The notes under the pieces are model-generated. The model was given only the letters and a program-made list of their open reading frames with translations, searched no databases and had not been told where the DNA came from. The translations under genes were made by a program, and so were the position numbers. A DNA stretch of 64,000 nt from Paludibacteraceae bacterium. Its GTDB lineage: Bacteria; Bacteroidota; Bacteroidia; Bacteroidales; Paludibacteraceae. Shown piece after piece: positions 41,101-47,632 of this stretch; the first letter of the stretch is position 1; every line of letters starts with the position of its first letter. The DNA lies in NCBI GenBank assembly GCA_024401435.1, contig JAKSLB010000005.1, forward strand, positions 1-64,000, in the 5' to 3' direction.

Positions 41101-41208
41101 TTATATTATTTGGTAGCACCAGGGAAAACCCATTGGTGGGGATATGTAAAACACTATGTAGCACAAGGATTACCCTATTTCTTCCACAAAGATTTTATTG
41201 TCAAATAG
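38152..41208 (+). CDS. Bifunctional GH5 hydrolase - CBM6 - CE1 esterase
   Basis: 1,018 residues with a signal peptide (1 to ~22). Residues ~27-415 are a GH5 (cellulase superfamily) barrel: acid/base Glu204 in ELANEPV and nucleophile Glu316 in VAVTEIDWS. Residues ~430-517 are an Ig-like module (VEVYDNGKLIESL). Residues ~525-680 are a CBM6-type binding domain (GKIEAENFDEGG, GEWLEYTVEV, DVDWFSFQP). Two short hairpins ending LLDSIVF and LLDSITF link to a CE1 esterase (~745-1018) with nucleophile Ser890 in GGFSMGGLS and a late His in GKTHWWGY. CE1 enzymes remove acetyl or feruloyl groups from xylan, so the protein likely cuts a decorated hemicellulose backbone and its ester links together (inference on substrate). 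It lacks a type IX sorting domain, so it is probably periplasmic or secreted by another route. Confidence 0.92.
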   Translation: MKRIIFAISLTIFSYFLLGAASQVGCTPDLHVDGNQLKDPAGNIVVLHGVMDTPSMWFNNDRWTSWDLGGYVPEAAPRAIEYFNKIFDAITDRSQGAYCNVFRLHMEPSWLRRDGVQSTGESDMATTYDRDKVKLYLEKLFIPIAENAKAHGLYIIMRPPGVCPEDIQVGDAYQNYLMDVWDIVSQNEKIKEYSGWLSIELANEPVRVKDANGNRPTDGTWGPANGPAKTDFFQPIIDKIRKNGFKGVIWVPGEGYQSSYESYEKYPISDSNYGFAVHVYPGWYGNEDSNANAQTFISNFKSQVPGVTSKPVAVTEIDWSPGNIVYNADGTPKLKYDGNYETDGNYGTWGTASTSKWGSAFKAMKDYYGNISMTLTGTDDYVDMKEFLKSGKVQAAFLDKQFPEEGCGVACFKWYKEYAQKNAPICDENYVSVSIKCSSNDVSSDDENVLFEVDAKGGNDISKVEVYDNGKLIESLTQSPYQLSISNLSKGSHTIKAVATDVKGNEDESSLEMKVRGPQEAYNGILSQIPGKIEAENFDEGGEGYAYHDEEEENKEMGARTDEGVDVKSNSERTCIGWTVKGEWLEYTVEVKETMQYKYTVYAATDNNDAAFHFEIDGEEITDTKIVGSTGDWDSYKGVSGVTKEITAGTHVLRLVIDESFFDVDWFSFQPWYDLKKINLFQKGKLVYASDELLDSIVFKDPASYGYKDKQILFSTHELLDSITFQLEDETIGEGGLITDDFVYDKNLSYRDMDAYLGTCYGAQGTIVKETYNGINGNNTLYVYLPVGYDKNKKYNIFYLMHGGGENETTIFGSDVMMQNILDNLIKAGKIEPMIVVTPTFNKCEAATFWKEFRQSVVPFVEGKYSTYANSTSLDDLKASRMHRAYGGFSMGGLSAWNVFANCLDIVGYHMPLSGNYWYGDTGEDAARELNNVVERSGLADNQFAIFCATGSEDIAYNNINPQMDAMKKLSHFHYTSDFNEGNLYYLVAPGKTHWWGYVKHYVAQGLPYFFHKDFIVK

Positions 41209-41247
41209 AGGAAGAAGATTGTGTTGTAAGTTAATAATAATGAGGGA

Positions 41248-41289
41248 GAAGAGGATATGCAGAATAAGAAGCATATCCTCTTTTTTTTT
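41248..41289 (+). terminator. Terminator of the GH5-CE1 gene
   Basis: The stem GAGGATATGC/GCATATCCTC (10 bp, extended by A-T pairs) with a ten-base loop is followed by nine Ts. Confidence 0.9.
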
Positions 41290-41418
41290 GATTTTCATGT
41301 GATGAAAATACAGACTTGGGAATATATAATATTATTGTTCGCTAAATGTATAAGTGAAGTTTGTATAATAAGAGAAACTGTGTTCTAATTTTTAGGGAAT
41401 ACAATTAGAGAAAAATCC

Positions 41419-41449
41419 TTTGATAAAAAATCTGATTTGTGTATATTTG
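41419..41449 (+). promoter_or_regulatory. Promoter of the aminotransferase-LicD locus
   Basis: TTTG at 41419-41422, 19 bases, TATATTTG at 41442-41449: an ideal Bacteroidota promoter. Transcription would start near 41457, giving a ~130-nt leader that contains a short ORF. Confidence 0.65.
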
Positions 41450-41522
41450 TGCATATTAAGGTTTTTATTGCGTGTATTATGCAGTTGAAGTCCTTAATAT
41501 AAAACTTGATTTAGTTTAGTGA

Positions 41523-41594
41523 ATGAAACAAGAGAGTGACTCAATAGATTTTGATCGGTTGATAAGTTCCATGATAAAGCGTGAGTATGTCTGA
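41523..41594 (+). other. Leader-type short ORF overlapping the aminotransferase start
   Basis: ATG to TGA, 23 codons, ending SSMIKREYV; its stop overlaps the first codons of the aminotransferase in another frame. It may couple translation. Alternatively it is the true N-terminus separated by a single-base frameshift, since ...REYV followed by SDDLNLTVDQQF reads naturally. Confidence 0.3.
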
Positions 41595-42693
41595 TGATTT
41601 GAATTTAACAGTAGACCAACAATTTTTGCGGCAATATTACAGTCGTTACGGTGGTTTCTGGCGTTTCCCTAATATGCTTGATTATTGCTATTTAGTGAAT
41701 CCTTGCTTTAAAGACTGCGGCATCATTCGTGAAATGCAAGAGTTTTTCCCGACTTTAGTAACAGAGTATCCGTCAGGTATGGTTGTCAATAGTTCTCTGG
41801 CTGGTGAGTGTTGGGGCGTGAAGCCTGAGTATATTATTCCTGGTAATGGTGCGGCAGAGTTAATTAAGGTCTTGATGGAAAGCACTGAGGGAAAAGTAGG
41901 TGTGATTCGTCCTACTTTTGAAGAGTATCCAAATAGACTCTCGGAAGAGCAATTAGTGCCTTTTGTCTCAGAAAAGACTGATTTTCGTTATGACGAGGAT
42001 GATTTAATTGAATTCTTTAGTTGCCATCCAATTGATACGCTTTTGCTAATTAATCCTGATAATCCTTCTGGTAATTTTATAGACAAGAAGGGATTATTAA
42101 AACTCATAGCTTGGACAAAAAAAAGAAAAATCAAGTTGGTTTTAGATGAGAGCTTTGTAGATTTTAGTGTAGGCTATACAGAAAATTCTTGTGTCGAAAA
42201 TATATTGTTAGAGGAGAATCCTCATATGATGGTAGTGAAATCCATCTCCAAAAGTTATGGCGTGCCAGGTCTTCGTTTAGGCATTCTATGTAGTGGAGAC
42301 AAAGCACTTCTTGCTGCGATGAAGAAACGTGTGAGCATTTGGAATATCAACTCTTTCGCTGAGTTTTTTATGCAGATTTTCCCGAAGTACCGCATGGAGT
42401 ACAAGGAAGCTTGTGATACCTTTATTCGTATTCGTGATAAGTTTCAACAAGAGTTGGAGAAGATTCCATATATTCATGTGATGCCTTCTCAAGCCAATTA
42501 TTTCTTTTTGGAAGTGTTTCCTCCTTATGAAGTGGAGGAACTTTGTGCCATTCTTTTAAAAGATTATAATATATTGGTCAGTGCATGCTTGGCGAAGAAG
42601 GGCATTGAACCGAATCGATTTATGCGCATTGCAGTGCGTGACGAGAAAGATAACAACCGGTTTATTCAAGTACTTAAAGATTTGACCAAATGA
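41587..42693 (+). CDS. PLP-dependent class I/II aminotransferase (HisC/CobD-like) of a glycan-modification locus
   Basis: 368 residues from the ATG at 41587; a GTG six bases earlier is possible. Fold-type I aminotransferase landmarks are complete: NPDNPSG, Asp in LVLDESFVDFS for the pyridine nitrogen, the Schiff-base Lys in KSISKSYGVPGLRLG, and Arg in FMRIAVRD for the substrate carboxylate. It resembles histidinol-phosphate aminotransferase and threonine-phosphate decarboxylase, but the setting is not histidine or cobalamin synthesis. In related loci the domain can be fused to a nucleotidyltransferase; here it stands alone. It overlaps the next gene by four bases. A role in making an amino-containing small molecule for CDP activation is inferred. 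Confidence 0.85.
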   Translation: MSDDLNLTVDQQFLRQYYSRYGGFWRFPNMLDYCYLVNPCFKDCGIIREMQEFFPTLVTEYPSGMVVNSSLAGECWGVKPEYIIPGNGAAELIKVLMESTEGKVGVIRPTFEEYPNRLSEEQLVPFVSEKTDFRYDEDDLIEFFSCHPIDTLLLINPDNPSGNFIDKKGLLKLIAWTKKRKIKLVLDESFVDFSVGYTENSCVENILLEENPHMMVVKSISKSYGVPGLRLGILCSGDKALLAAMKKRVSIWNINSFAEFFMQIFPKYRMEYKEACDTFIRIRDKFQQELEKIPYIHVMPSQANYFFLEVFPPYEVEELCAILLKDYNILVSACLAKKGIEPNRFMRIAVRDEKDNNRFIQVLKDLTK

Positions 42694-43703
42694 AAAGAAT
42701 ATGTATTTGCGGAGGTGGTTCGTTAGGTCATGTGTGTGCTGGTGTCTTAAGTTCGCAAAGTGATGTAAACGTGAATGTGTTCACGCGCTCTCCTGAAAAA
42801 TGGACTCGTCAATTGATTGTCAAAGACCTTAATGGCAAGGTATATGAGGGCAATATAAAGGTTATAAGTGATAATCCTCAAGAAGTTTTAGAAGCTTGTG
42901 ATATCATATTGCTTTGTCTTCCTGGATATGCGATAGAGAACACATTAGAAATTATTAAGCCTTATATTGGAGAATCTGTTGTGGGTTCCATTGTATGTAG
43001 TACAGGTTTCTTTTTCTTCGCTCATAGAATTCTTGGTGAGAGAACAAGATTATTTGGATTTCAACGTGTGCCATTTATCGCTCGTTTGGAAGAGTATGGA
43101 CATTCTGCCAATCTGCTTGGATACAAACAACAGTTGTTTATCGCACATGAAAATATAAGTGATGTGGAATCTTTTCGCTCTTTTGTCGAACGATTGTGGC
43201 TAACACCAGTGAAACTTTTATCATCATATTATGAAGCCTCTTTGACTAATAGTAATCCGATTCTTCATACAGGTAGATTGTATGATATGTGGAAGGATTG
43301 GAATGGCGAATTATATGATCACAATATTTTATTTTATAAAGAGTGGACGATTGAATCTAGTCAGATTCTTATTGATATGGATGCTGAATTCATGCGTTTA
43401 CTTGATGTGCTTCCGGTCGCAAAAAACGCAATCCCTTCTTTGTTGGAATACTACGAAAGTCATGATGCGGAAAGTCTGTGTAGGAAGATTCGCAATATTC
43501 CTGCTTTTGAGAATATAACATCTCCGATGAAACAGGTTAAAGGTGGGTGGATTCCTGATTTTGAATCTAGGTATTTTGTTGAAGATTTCCCTTATGGACT
43601 CTATTTTATCAAAACATTGGCCGAAGAGAAAGGAATAGATACTCCTGTAATTAATAGAGTTTATGAATGGGGTATGAGTGTATGTAATAAAAAAAGATCA
43701 TAA
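42690..43703 (+). CDS. NAD(P)-dependent opine/octopine dehydrogenase-like oxidoreductase
   Basis: 337 residues. The N-terminus is a Rossmann fold (ICICGGGSLGHVCAGVL, then DIILLCLPGYAIE). The C-terminal half has the helical domain of the octopine/nopaline dehydrogenase family, including the substrate-site motif SNPILHTGRLYDMW. Family members reductively join an amino acid to a keto acid or reduce related substrates. Placed between an aminotransferase and a cytidylyltransferase, it probably helps build the small molecule that is later CDP-activated (inference). It overlaps the aminotransferase by four bases and ends one base before the next ATG. Confidence 0.8.
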   Translation: MKRICICGGGSLGHVCAGVLSSQSDVNVNVFTRSPEKWTRQLIVKDLNGKVYEGNIKVISDNPQEVLEACDIILLCLPGYAIENTLEIIKPYIGESVVGSIVCSTGFFFFAHRILGERTRLFGFQRVPFIARLEEYGHSANLLGYKQQLFIAHENISDVESFRSFVERLWLTPVKLLSSYYEASLTNSNPILHTGRLYDMWKDWNGELYDHNILFYKEWTIESSQILIDMDAEFMRLLDVLPVAKNAIPSLLEYYESHDAESLCRKIRNIPAFENITSPMKQVKGGWIPDFESRYFVEDFPYGLYFIKTLAEEKGIDTPVINRVYEWGMSVCNKKRS

Positions 43704-43704
43704 T

Positions 43705-44871
43705 ATGGCACACATCAAAACCTCCAAAGGATTTTTAGAATACAATAGTCACTTATTGTTCTTCGGAAATAAGGTCATCAACAAAGAGGTAATGTCAGAC
43801 AATTTACATGTGTTATCCCTTTGTTTGGACAAGATAGATATCAATTGGGGTCCAGCCTTTGGTACGTTGATCGGTATTGTTCGCAATAACGATTTTCAAC
43901 CATGGAAACCTGTCTTTGATATCTATATTCTTAAGGAAGATGAAGAACGATTTAAGGATGTTTTGTGGTTGATGGTGGAGGTGGGGTTCGAATTGGTGCG
44001 TTATGAGCGTAGGGGATTGTATTACCTAAAACGCAATAATGAGTACATCAAGGTGTTTGTGCTTCGTAAAATCAGTGCAGATGTGCGTCATACGGGTGGT
44101 TCTGACTTTATCCACGAGAAGTATTTACAGAATACTGTGACGTGGAATTTCAAGGGAGTTGAACTCAATGTGCCAGAGAAGGTGGATGAGTATTTGGAGT
44201 TTCAATACGGTTCGGATTGGGTGACACCGAAACAGACGGTTATCTATTCCAATACTTTCTTTGCTAAGCTTTGGCATTGGATGACAATAACGATACAGGA
44301 CCATTTACCTGATAATATTTACTATTGGTGGTTGTATCAACATCGTCAAAAGGATTTCCAAAAGTTTGAACATCGTTGTGAAAAGTATGGAATTGATTTG
44401 CCGAAGATTTTTCAATTGTCTAATATAAAGCCAAGAAAGTACAAAAAGGTGCTGACGGTGGGTGTTTATGATTTGATTCACAAAGGGCATGTTGAGTTAT
44501 ATCGTAGAGCAAAGGGATTGGGAGACTATTTGATTGTTGCAGTACAGGATAGTGACTTCATCCTAAAATATAAACCTACGGCGAAGATTCTAAATTCAAC
44601 AGAAGATCGCAAATATATGATTAAGGCAATTCGCTATGTCGATGAGGTGATAACTTACAAGGATGTGGATGAGATTGTCAAGGAAATCGATTTCGATGTT
44701 TTTGTGACGGGTCCTGATCAATGCCATGAGGGATTCCAAAAAGCGATTCAATGGTGTGAGGATCATGGAAAGGAGCATATTGTTCTATCTCGTACAAGTG
44801 GTGTAAGTTCCAGCGAACTGAAATCAAAGATAGCATCGAAGATGGAAGTTGGACATCCTCTTGAAAAATAA
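43705..44871 (+). CDS. LicD-like domain fused to a TagD-type cytidylyltransferase
   Basis: 388 residues from the ATG at 43705; a GTG 27 bases upstream is in frame but overlaps the previous gene. Residues ~35-190 have the LicD/fukutin plan (GPAFGTLIGIVRNNDFQPW), yet the usual DDD-x-D metal site is replaced by KPVFD (68-72), leaving one Asp. Residues ~248-380 are a cytidylyltransferase of the glycerol-3-phosphate/ethanolamine-phosphate type: VGVYDLIHKGHVELYRRAK with the HxGH site, and RTSGVSSSELKS near the end. The enzyme should make a CDP-linked alcohol or amine from CTP and a phosphorylated substrate. The LicD half may be a binding or scaffold domain. Substrate is not determinable. Confidence 0.85.
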   Translation: MAHIKTSKGFLEYNSHLLFFGNKVINKEVMSDNLHVLSLCLDKIDINWGPAFGTLIGIVRNNDFQPWKPVFDIYILKEDEERFKDVLWLMVEVGFELVRYERRGLYYLKRNNEYIKVFVLRKISADVRHTGGSDFIHEKYLQNTVTWNFKGVELNVPEKVDEYLEFQYGSDWVTPKQTVIYSNTFFAKLWHWMTITIQDHLPDNIYYWWLYQHRQKDFQKFEHRCEKYGIDLPKIFQLSNIKPRKYKKVLTVGVYDLIHKGHVELYRRAKGLGDYLIVAVQDSDFILKYKPTAKILNSTEDRKYMIKAIRYVDEVITYKDVDEIVKEIDFDVFVTGPDQCHEGFQKAIQWCEDHGKEHIVLSRTSGVSSSELKSKIASKMEVGHPLEK

Positions 44872-44995
44872 TAGAAAATGAAGATTGTCTGATTCGAAAA
44901 TCAAATTTGAAAAGGTAATAAAAATGAGATAATTAAATTTGATTTTTCATTTTCCATAATTGTATATTCATAAATGTGTTTTCGAATTATTCGTT

Positions 44996-45003
44996 TAAAT
45001 TTG
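44996..45003 (+). promoter_or_regulatory. Candidate -7 box for the second LicD gene
   Basis: TAAATTTG fits TAnnTTTG and lies 93 bases before the chosen ATG. The 44872-45095 gap is very AT-rich and otherwise empty, so the locus may have two transcription units. Confidence 0.4.
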
Positions 45004-45095
45004 CAATGCGGTTGAATGTATTAATAAAAGAGTTTTGATTGGGTGTAAAAATAAACGTTCATCGTTGGGGGTTAATTAAAAAAAAATATTTTGAA

Positions 45096-45800
45096 ATGAG
45101 AGATATTATAGTTAGGTTGTTGGTTATAATTGGATTGTATAAGCCGGTAGTTGATCTTATCAATCGATGTAAATTTGAGATACAGTCTCGTCGTATGAAA
45201 AAGAATGGACTTAAAATGCTAAAAGAGGCGGACCAAGCACTTGATCAGATTGGTGTGCGTGCATTTCTAACGTATGGAGTTTTGTTAGGAGCTTATAGAG
45301 AAAAAACTTTTATATCATACGATCCTGATATAGACTTAGGTATTTTGAATTCTGAAATTCCAGAAAATATGCATGAAGTGATGAAAAATGCAGGTTTCCA
45401 ATTATATAAACAATCCTTTTTTAAAGATTCTGGACAGGTTTTTGAAGAAACATATATATATGAAGGAATTCATTTGGATATGTTTTATTATTTTGAAGAG
45501 GGTGATGATTTATATAGTGTTATAGCTCGTAACCATGAGTTTAAAGATTGGAAAGAAGCTAACGTGACGGATGGATTTCCTTGTGATCGAAGTTATGTTC
45601 CTAAAACGGATTTTGAACGCAGAGAATTCCTTGGATTGAAAATTTTCATGCCTGTGAAAACGCATGAATGGTTGACAGATATCTATTCTGATTCATATAT
45701 GACTCCAGTAAAGAATTGGAATGCAAAAGATTATAAAACCCGTATTGTAAAGACTGGTGATCGATGTTATCGTAAATATTGTGATGTTATAGTAGATTAA
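45096..45800 (+). CDS. LicD/fukutin-family phosphotransferase
   Basis: 234 residues from the ATG at 45096; the frame is open back to a TTG at 45039 but that would give a weak start. LicD proteins transfer a phosphorylated group (phosphocholine, phosphoethanolamine or ribitol phosphate in known cases) from a CDP donor to a sugar. The motif is complete here: YGVLLGAYREKTFISY followed by DPDID (Asp76, Asp78, Asp80), with KTHEWLTDIY later as the usual second conserved segment. It is probably the active transferase that works with the CDP donor made by the preceding fusion protein. Confidence 0.82.
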   Translation: MRDIIVRLLVIIGLYKPVVDLINRCKFEIQSRRMKKNGLKMLKEADQALDQIGVRAFLTYGVLLGAYREKTFISYDPDIDLGILNSEIPENMHEVMKNAGFQLYKQSFFKDSGQVFEETYIYEGIHLDMFYYFEEGDDLYSVIARNHEFKDWKEANVTDGFPCDRSYVPKTDFERREFLGLKIFMPVKTHEWLTDIYSDSYMTPVKNWNAKDYKTRIVKTGDRCYRKYCDVIVD

Positions 45801-45812
45801 AGTGATTAGTTT

Positions 45813-46724
45813 ATGAGAACAATTTCTGAATATAAAACCATTTTACAAAAAAAAGGATGGTATGTTTGTTGTAAAGAACTGAAAAAATCTTTATGCCCAA
45901 TTTGGTTTACTCATAATAGAGGTGCAATAGAACAAATAGAAACAGAACGTGTATATAAGTATTTAAAACGAAAATATTCAAGTATCTATTTGAGTGATGT
46001 CGAGGATGATTATGACAAAAATCCTTCACGCATTATATGGATCTGTTGGCTTCAAGGACGAAATGTGGCACCTGAAATAGTTCAAAAGTGCATTAATTCT
46101 GTAGAAAAATATGCTTATGAATATGAAGTTAAAATTTTAACAGAAGAAAATATGTTAGAGTATGTTTCTATGCCAAAAAAGGTTATTGAAAAATACAAAA
46201 AAGGAAAGATTTCGTTTACACAATTTTCTGACGTGTTAAGATGTTGTTTACTATATGAACATGGAGGTATTTGGATGGATTCAACCGTTCTTTTAACAGA
46301 TAATTTACCATCGTATGTAACAGACAATCATTTTTTTGTTTTTAGAACTTCTATGTTGTCAAAAACATATTGCGCGTCTTCAAGTTGGTTTATTTTAGCG
46401 CAAAAGGGACATCCTATTATGAAGTTATGTAGAGATTTGTTATTTTCATATTGGGAAAAGGAATCTTATTTGAAAAATTATTACATTTTTCATATATTTT
46501 TCTATTTGCTTGTTACTGAAAATCCTATTTGTAGAAAGTTGTTTAATCAAATGCCATACATTCCCAATGTTGATTCACATACTTTACAATTTATTTTGAG
46601 TGAACCATATTCGGAAAAAAAATGGAAAGAAGTGATTGATCGAAGTTCAATACATAAATTGACATATAAATACTCTAAAAACAAAGATTATTCAAATACT
46701 TTTTTATCTCATATTTTGTCATGA
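45813..46724 (+). CDS. Capsular-polysaccharide-type glycosyltransferase (Caps_synth/GT32-like)
   Basis: 303 residues. It carries the GT-A features of the Caps_synth/GT32-like family: IIWICWLQGRNVAPEIVQKC near residue 75, then FSDVLRCCLLYEHGGIWMDST at ~138-158, where the D-x-x-R and the acidic WMD site bind the sugar nucleotide. The family adds sugars to capsule or O-antigen-like chains in the cytoplasm. No signal peptide or membrane helix is seen apart from a hydrophobic stretch near residue 225. It overlaps the next glycosyltransferase by four bases. Confidence 0.85.
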   Translation: MRTISEYKTILQKKGWYVCCKELKKSLCPIWFTHNRGAIEQIETERVYKYLKRKYSSIYLSDVEDDYDKNPSRIIWICWLQGRNVAPEIVQKCINSVEKYAYEYEVKILTEENMLEYVSMPKKVIEKYKKGKISFTQFSDVLRCCLLYEHGGIWMDSTVLLTDNLPSYVTDNHFFVFRTSMLSKTYCASSSWFILAQKGHPIMKLCRDLLFSYWEKESYLKNYYIFHIFFYLLVTENPICRKLFNQMPYIPNVDSHTLQFILSEPYSEKKWKEVIDRSSIHKLTYKYSKNKDYSNTFLSHILS

Positions 46725-47632
46725 AATTAAGCGTTGTAATATGTACATATAATAGAGAACGATATATATATGAATGTTTGTCTCGTTTAATAAAAAACAA
46801 GTTTCACGAAGATTGGGAATTAATTTTAGTTGATAATAATTCAACAGATAATACTAAATTAGAATGTGCTCGTTTTGAAACAGATTATCAACCTTCTAAT
46901 TATAAATATGTATTAGAAATAAATCAAGGATTGTCGTTTGCTCGTAATCGTGGAATAAGAGAGTCGACGGGTGATTGGATTATTTTTTTAGATGATGATG
47001 CATATGTGACAGAATCGTATTTGCTTAATATACATCAATGTCTGTGTTCTTATCCTGACGCAGGGGCTTTCGGTGGCGCAATAATACCTGTCTTTGAAGG
47101 GGAAGAACCTGATTGGTTAAATCCGTGGTCAAGATCGTATGTTTCTGCATTAAATTTGGGAGAAAATGTTTCTGTTTTTAAAAAAGGCAAGTATCCTATT
47201 GGTGCTAATATGGGTATTTCAAAAAATGTATTTGAACAAGTCGGGTGTTTTAATACAAGGTTAGGAAGAACATCCACTTTATTGTTGGGAGGAGAAGAAA
47301 AGGATATTTTTTATAAAATACGACAAGCGGGTTTTCCTATTTATTATTTCCCCAAAATTGGCGTTTATCATAATATTCCACAAAAGCGAACAACGCTTGC
47401 TTTTGTGGAACGATTAGGATTAGGAGTTGGTATTAGTGAACGTCATAGAACGTTATCGATTTCTGAAATTAACTACGTTTTTCGTTTATTATCAGAATGT
47501 GGAAAGTGGGGAGGTACGTTCATTTTATTTATGTATTATTTATTTAAAAGGCAATCTTCTAAAGGTCGGGTTTTGTTAATTTTTCGTAAAAATGTAACCC
47601 TAGGGCTCCTGCACTTAAAAGTAATGCAATAA
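46721..47632 (+). CDS. Family 2 glycosyltransferase
   Basis: 303 residues. The GT2 fold is clear: SVVICTYNRERYIYECL, VDNNSTDNT, NQGLSFARNRGI and the metal-binding LDDDAYV (Asp91-93), then GANMGISKNVF and LLGGEEKDIFYKI as the acceptor-side motif. A hydrophobic segment near residues 265-280 may attach it to the membrane. It ends the surface-glycan locus. Its last 74 bases overlap the end of the convergent YfhO-like gene on the other strand. Confidence 0.88.
   Translation: MKLSVVICTYNRERYIYECLSRLIKNKFHEDWELILVDNNSTDNTKLECARFETDYQPSNYKYVLEINQGLSFARNRGIRESTGDWIIFLDDDAYVTESYLLNIHQCLCSYPDAGAFGGAIIPVFEGEEPDWLNPWSRSYVSALNLGENVSVFKKGKYPIGANMGISKNVFEQVGCFNTRLGRTSTLLLGGEEKDIFYKIRQAGFPIYYFPKIGVYHNIPQKRTTLAFVERLGLGVGISERHRTLSISEINYVFRLLSECGKWGGTFILFMYYLFKRQSSKGRVLLIFRKNVTLGLLHLKVMQ

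Noticed and set aside
38152-41208. Type IX sorting domain on the GH5-CE1 protein
   Set aside because: The chain ends in the esterase fold (...YFFHKDFIVK) with no gliding-associated C-terminal motif.
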